Source: Galerina marginata (lineage: Eukaryota; Basidiomycota; Agaricomycetes; Agaricales; Galerinaceae). From it: 64,000 nt of DNA. Positions 58,507 through 64,000 of the stretch are shown one piece after another. Position numbers and translations under genes: made by a program. The number at the start of each line of letters is the position of its first letter. Within the stretch, counting starts at the first letter, position 1. Where the stretch lies: positions 930,001 through 994,000 of the forward strand of contig JAECYW010000023.1 in NCBI GenBank assembly GCA_023014335.1, written 5' to 3'. The notes beneath the pieces are model-generated. The model was not told the origin of the DNA. It was given only the letters and a program-made list of their open reading frames with translations, and did no database searches.

Positions 58507-58648
58507 ATCCGAGTCAGCACAAGGCCAATAAATACCTTGTAATCTACGGAGGAAGAAACACCAAGCCGGGTTTATGCATATCAATGTTTGGCAATGCCTT
58601 TGAAACAAATCAAAGCTATTTGAGGAAATGTGGCGCATTGCCCGGAAT

Positions 58649-58864
58649 AACCACCTTTAAACAGTTGGATCCCAGGCAGGAGGACGTGAGGGCCTCCGGG
58701 GATGCAGAGACCCAACGGCCACCAGGAGTGGGGCGCAAGGCGGCGGGACCGCAAGCCATCATTATTAGAGTAATACGTAGACGCAAGGCCAAGGCGAGGT
58801 TCAGACCTCCAGAGGCAATAAAACGACTCAAAAAAAAAAAAAAAAAAAAAAAAACCACCTTTAA
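58649..58864 (+). mobile_element. Retroposed insertion with poly(A) tail and target-site duplication
   Basis: A direct repeat AACCACCTTTAA occurs at 58649-58660 and again at 58853-58864. Between them lies about 170 bp ending in an AATAAA (58817-58822) and then 25 A (58830-58854). Poly(A) next to one copy of a short flanking repeat is the mark of target-primed reverse transcription. The inserted piece is GC-rich, has no coding similarity I recognise, and could be a SINE, a 5'-truncated LINE or a processed transcript end. It lies between SWI5 (5' side) and the haem peroxidase (3' side). Confidence 0.8.
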
Positions 58865-59034
58865 CTTTCACGAACAATTACCACCTTGCCGGGTCTTCCT
58901 CCGTCGAATTTATGTGCCTAACTTTTTATTCTCAAGTAACGTATCCAACAGGGCGTGGATATAATTTTTATAACAATAATGAAGTAAAGTCCGGTTTAGT
59001 AGCGATTAATTTTCGATCCACGAGTCCATTTCAA

Positions 59035-61202
59035 TCATAGAACAAGATCCAGCAAGTTCCCGCCTAGGTAGAAGAACACCCCCGAAAGGACGAGCAGTGT
59101 GTTCCATAAGTCGATCCCCATCAACGGCACAGCCATCCGACCTGCAGCACTTTTGGAGGAAGTGGTGGTCGTAGTTCCAGGTTTCACATATGGCGTATTA
59201 TCAAGTAGGAGGGTCTGCTGGAAGGTCTGGGTATACGTTTGCGACGATGTAACGGCATGAACATCCATGCTCAACTGTACACCCGCCGAATCGGCGGTGC
59301 CGGTGTAGAAGGAGTACCCAGCCAATGCAGGTATCGAGGAGTTCAACGTAAAGTCGACTTGCAAGTTGACTGGGAAAGGGAATCCCTGGACGGCCACATC
59401 AGTCCCATCCACGTACACCCGTGAGGGGTTTGTGCCATCCCGCACGGCGATGACGAGAGAATAATGACGGGTGTTGCCGTCGCCAACTCTGTTCGTGTAG
59501 GTTTGGGTAACAGTAGTGTTGGGGACAATAGACATGTGACTAGACATAGGGACGAAGAGGACCTGATCCTGATCGATAACGTAGTTGCTGCCGCCGTTAT
59601 TGTAGGTTGTCACCTTGCTTCCATCATGTTCGTCCACCTCAAACCAAAATTTAGCAATTGAGGTATTGGTGTTGATAGGAATGACAAAGTTGTAGTTCAA
59701 GAAGTAGTACCCGAGGGTTTGGGTAACTGGCGACACGCCTGGGTCATCTGCAACCTTGTTGACGGGCAACGCAGTGCTTGTCTTGTGAGCACAGTTTTGG
59801 TTGTCGCCATATCTGTCACACCAGAACAAGGTGACATTGCGATTAGCGTTTGCTGTGGCATTGATAGCTTGCGTCAACTATATCAATTTATTAGATTGAA
59901 TTGCAATAACACAGTAGAGGAAAGTAACATACGCGGAAATTTGTCTTGAAGACGAACTGATTTTTCTCAAATGTGAGTTGCGCGTAAGTGACTTTGGCAG
60001 GTAGAAGAGTAATTTCGTCCGTCAGGGTTACAGACGTCGGTACAGTGTCAATCATACGTGTCAGAATACTCTGACATTCTGACTGAAAGACTGCGTTATC
60101 GGCCATACTAATAAACAATATAAGGGCAACCGAGATAAAACAGTATTGTCACTGACCTCCGAACCGTGCTGTTATTATCACTCTGAAATACGCGGAGATC
60201 AGAATCCATGGTCTGGTTTGCGCTAACGACAAGGAGATTTTGCGTAGATCCATTAAGATATTCTGTGATACTGAGAGCGGAAAAAAAGTCAATACGATAT
60301 CGTATGAAGAGAAATAAACCAAAGGTTACACAGCATTATCAAATTTTTCGGTAGTGGTGTCAAAGTTCTTGATAACTGGATAAATAGAGTTGGGGTCAGG
60401 CGCAACGAGCTGGGGAAAGTCGGCGCTCCTGACACCACCCATGGTATGGCCGCAAGCAACGAGTTTAATCATCTCGCTTTGACTGTACCCCTGCTTTCTG
60501 AAGCTCTCTGTAAGAGTCGGAAGGTCTTGCTGGGGCTCAGGCGTGCCGGTACCACCAGCCGACCAAGCATCGATACGGCCGCCACGAAATGGAAGAATGG
60601 GCCCGCCGCACGTGTTTACAGCCATGATGGCGCCAATGGCAAAGATATCGGCTCCTGAACCATGAAGTAATGGACACTATTGAGTCACGGACATAGACTA
60701 CTGGCGAAAGGAAACACACTGGAGACTAGTTTATTAGGATAGGCCTCGAAGTCACTTAAGGTCTGGTTAAAGCCGAGACCAAAGTTCTGGAAGAAAGCGG
60801 TCATTCCAGCCCTTGCACAGTCTTATTTTTAATAACACACCTCCGCACGATCAAGTTCGTACGCAATTGAACCATCCAATCCACCCATGCCATTGTCAAC
60901 GTTATGGGTTGCCATGTCGTGAAAAGCCTGTAGTGTATCCAACATTCAAAACAGACAATATGGCCAGAAACAAATCAATTACGCACAAAACGAAGCCATT
61001 CAGCAGGAACTGAGGCGAGAGTTCCCGTTCGTTTCCGACATGGATGGACGAGAGAAGAGAGGCTGGAGCCATCGGAGCGGCGACCTTCATACAGAAGGGC
61101 TTCAAGAGTATCATACTGTGGCGAAGGCCATGTGTAGGCAGAAGAAAAGGGGGTAACGAGAGATAAAAGATAGAGAGAGAAGACTAAAGGTAGCCCGCGC
61201 AT
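59035..61202 (-). CDS. Secreted haem peroxidase (plant-peroxidase superfamily) with C-terminal membrane tail
   Basis: The ATG at 61202 starts a signal peptide (MRGLPLVFSLYLLSLVTPFS). The distal haem site is split by an intron: AEWLRF|AFHDMATHNV, giving Arg71 and His75, followed by GGLDGSIAYELDRAE. The middle has ADIFAIGAIMAVNTCGGP, ILPFRGGRIDA and the proximal haem His in LVACGHTMGGVRSADFP. Later exons form a C-terminal beta-rich domain of about 280 aa. The last 30 residues are hydrophobic (LWNTLLVLSGVFFYLGGNLL), suggesting a GPI anchor or membrane tail. Seven or so introns. Similar agaric peroxidases exist; the physiological substrate is unknown and ligninolytic residues are not evident. Confidence 0.85.
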
Positions 61203-61818
61203 ATTAATTGTGAATCGACGGGTAAATATTGCAGCAGGAGGGTGAGGGTGGGGTAGTCGTTCCGTCAATAATCTTGTTGGTTAAAGCAAAATTGGGCGGA
61301 TCTGAATGGATTATGAGGGTATTGGAACTTGAGGATGGGGTCTAGGCAGGCATGTAAGGTATAAAGAAGAAAAAAGGGAGTCCAAGTTGAATGGAAAACT
61401 TGAAGCTGTCCCGGGCAAGATGTTCCGCATACAAACCTGAGATGTGGCTGTGCTTCTCCTTTCTCACAGGCACACATGCCGTGTCGGCACAAATGGGAAT
61501 GCCTGCTACATAAGGCAAGGACCACAGACTGAGTGGTCTCTTGTAGACGGCCATAATATACAAAGAACGCGGTTTAGATTTCACACTATTGAGCAGTTAT
61601 TATCAACTGTGGGCAGATGATTGGTGGCACTCTAACCAGCTGGGCGACGTGAGGGTTCGCCCTACGACGCCCGGTAGTTGGCCAAGCGTTGGAACATACA
61701 TAAACATCGTCATAAATTAAGTATTACTCTTCACCGTATCTTGGATATTCACTACTCGGAAGTTGACCTAAGCCGTCAGTCAATATTCTACACCTCGCAC
61801 GAAAGACAAGACTCAAAT
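61203..61818. other. Intergenic region, no gene seen
   Basis: It is the promoter of the peroxidase gene and the 3' side of the MFS gene. Small frames on the minus strand have no recognised content. Confidence 0.5.
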
Positions 61819-64000
61819 CTATAGTACATAACGGAAATCCCGATTTTGAATATCAGTGAGGTCAAGGAAAACCTATCACAGCCGTTAGTTCAGCAGGTCA
61901 GAAAAAAGAATACATAAACCTACCTTATCCACTCGTTTTTCCGTCTTGGTACCATCTGTCGAGGACCGTGTGAGGTATACATCGTCGTATGAGTCGTCCC
62001 TTTGCTCAGCATCGCGGCGTTTGTTCTCACGTTGAAGCATGAAGCGCAAAAGTAATATCAACACAGCGCAGGCGCCGATGCAGGCAGAAATAATAGACCA
62101 TGGAACGTGGTTACTTTAACAAGAATGAGCAGACTAAGATGGTAATTGGCAAAGGATACACACCGTGGTTGATATTTTTTCTTCCACATAAACGGCCCTG
62201 CAGCATTACCGATAGCATAAGCGGATAGAATAATGGCATTCGTAGTGGTGCCTGAAGTGGGACACATTAGTATCACGATCAAAGATTCTCCAGGTGATAG
62301 GGCTAACGCTTTGTGTGTCCAGAAACGATAGAGCTGACCCATCCAAGAAGGATGACAAAGGGAGTGAAAACAAAAACTGTTGAAGACAATCGGAACATCG
62401 GAACACGAATATCAGCGAACGAAGGAGTTGCTTACTCGATATCCAATACGAGAACAAGAGTCCTACTTTGTCATGCGAGGGCAATTTATTCACCAGAATA
62501 GATCCAAGAAGTGCGGGAATGAACATCATTACGGCGGCATAGCCACGGCCGATGGAACGGCGAGAGGCCAGTGTGACACCAAGCCAAATGGTCAGGACTA
62601 TGGGCCATCATCAGTGTTTTTTTTATAGACAATGGAGTGAATTGGGACGTACTCTCCACTACACCATCGACACAGCCAAGTAATGTCGTCTGAATCGGAG
62701 TGAAGCCGAATTGACTAATTATGAGTTGCCTTTGGTTTGTCAACTGCAGTAATGATTTATCTGTGAGCCAAATAGAGAAAGTGCGCAACATTGGATCATA
62801 CCGAATTGACGATGTTTCTAATCAGTAAAATCAGTTAGAATTAGTAGACGTTTTGTGAAGGCGTCTGATGATAAATACCCAATCGCGGCGAAAGCGGCCA
62901 TTACCCATACTTTAGGATCCTTCAAAGTTTCAATAAACCTATACCCATGGTCAGAAGCGTTTATTCCGGTGACGACGGAGCTTAACATACTGTTCCCTTT
63001 TCCAGTGTTTGTTTTCCACTCCGGATTGGTTCACTTTGATCCGTTGAACAGCCTGCGTGCGCTCTTCCGGCGTCAAGAAGTACGCTGTTGTGGGCGAGTC
63101 TGGGAAGAAAAACCTGGGTACGGAATAGTGGGCATGGTAAGAGAAAATCATGAGAGGTCGCATACCAGAATAGTACGGATGTTACGAGGGTGATAACGCC
63201 CGTAATGATCATCAACCTGGAAAGAAGTTAGATATGCCAATTTTGTTCTGAAGGGCTTTCTTTTTACCATTGCCACGCCATGAAATTGTGGACCTACCGG
63301 CTTGATCAGAAGTATATCCGGAAAGATATTCAAACTAAAATACCTTTGTGTGCAAAACGCCAAAGCTAACGAAGCCGAGGAAGATAATAGCAAAGCCATT
63401 CATGAGGACTATTGACCGAATTAGCAACAAAGTTCTGAATGGAACGAAAAGTCATACACCAATACCCCACGCGTTTATTTTGCTCTGCGCGAGTATAGAA
63501 CATAGAAGTCACGATCATGAAACCTGGAGTAATTGCACCTAGATTCCCCGGATGAGCATCCATTCGGGTCGAATGACGAGGGAAGCAGCACACCTTCACA
63601 TATTCCTAAAATGAATCTGACAGCAAATAATGCGCCAAAGGATTTGCAAGCGGCATGTGCCAGAAGAGCAACGGCCCAGATGAAGATATTGATGCTATAT
63701 ATGCCGTCGTTGGTCAACTCGGATTTTGCAAGAGCCCAAATTGGCATCCAACCTCATCCATTTCCCAACGGGGAACCTTTGAAGCGCCAAATTTTGGGGA
63801 TACTGAGAGACCTGAGTACAAATTTTACACGACGAAATTGAAGATAAACGCACCTCGAAAACCAGATAGCTGAGGTAGAAGATGGTTCCGAGCCAGTTAA
63901 ATTGGTTCTGCGTTAAATGTGCGCCTGGTCTACAGAAATGTCATTAGCATGGCCACAAAGAATGAAAATGAGATTAATTACATGATTCCCAGAACGGCAG
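61819..64000 (-). CDS. MFS transporter, allantoate permease/anion:cation symporter family, 3' part
   Basis: The gene enters from beyond position 64000; the visible part is its middle and C-terminus. Exons encode MFS membrane segments: NIFIWAVALLAHAACKSFGA, LFAVRFILGICEGV, PGFMIVTSMFYTRAEQNKRV, LMIITGVITLVTSVLFWYAT, FFPDSPTTAYFLTPEERTQA, NQRQLIISQFGFTPIQTTLL, TTTNAIILSAYAIGNAAGP and FMWKKKYQPR. The end is VFLDLTDIQNRDFRYVL at 61819, the typical tail of the Dal5/Tna1-like family. It would import small organic anions such as allantoate, nicotinate or related compounds; the substrate cannot be told from sequence. Many short introns. Confidence 0.87.

Noticed and set aside
58581..58877. Poly-phenylalanine-containing minus frame
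   Set aside because: It is the antisense reading of the poly(A) tail of the retroposed insertion.

Overview
This looks like nuclear DNA of a mushroom-forming basidiomycete (Agaricomycetes). Genes lie on both strands and most are broken by many introns of about 48-70 nt. Encoded proteins include families common in agarics: a ubiquitin-like/RING protein, an OTT_1508-type deaminase, an EF-hand/ZZ protein, F-box/LRR proteins and a GPI- or membrane-tailed haem peroxidase. I saw no operon logic, CRISPR array, rRNA gene or convincing tRNA gene. Exon structures were read by eye from splice sites and family conservation, so starts and small exons are less certain than gene identities.

Layout. 1-9 kb, all on the minus strand: the 5' part of GPI mannosyltransferase PIG-M (runs off the left edge), SAR1, a ubiquitin-like plus RING protein, SRP receptor beta, and a secreted protein with a Ser/Thr/Asp repeat tail. 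9-17 kb, plus strand: UTP21, a MYND zinc-finger protein and a WDR53-like WD40 protein. 17-23 kb: a Tim17-family protein (minus), a fungal OTT_1508-like deaminase (plus), dynactin p27/DCTN6 (plus) and an F-box protein (minus). 23.2-25.8 kb: an inverted-repeat-bounded element and a decayed F-box/LRR gene. 25.9-33.6 kb: glutamine-synthetase-like enzyme (plus), DUF3074 protein (minus), mitochondrial bL27 (minus), SKP1 (plus) and mRNA capping guanylyltransferase (plus). 33.6-42.6 kb is gene-poor and holds only one small unknown gene. 42.6-50.5 kb, plus strand: guanine deaminase and two unrecognised proteins. 51-64 kb: autophagy lipase ATG15 (minus), the EF-hand/ZZ protein (plus), recombination factor SWI5 (minus), a retroposed insertion with target-site duplication, a haem peroxidase (minus) and an allantoate-permease-family MFS transporter (minus, runs off the right edge).

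Functional themes. Several genes serve secretion and the ER: PIG-M, SAR1, SRP receptor beta. SKP1, the F-box protein and the RING protein could all act in ubiquitin transfer, but nothing here shows they work together. Most remaining genes are single-copy housekeeping genes. The least understood are the deaminase, the ubiquitin-like/RING protein, the EF-hand/ZZ protein and the two mobile-element scars.
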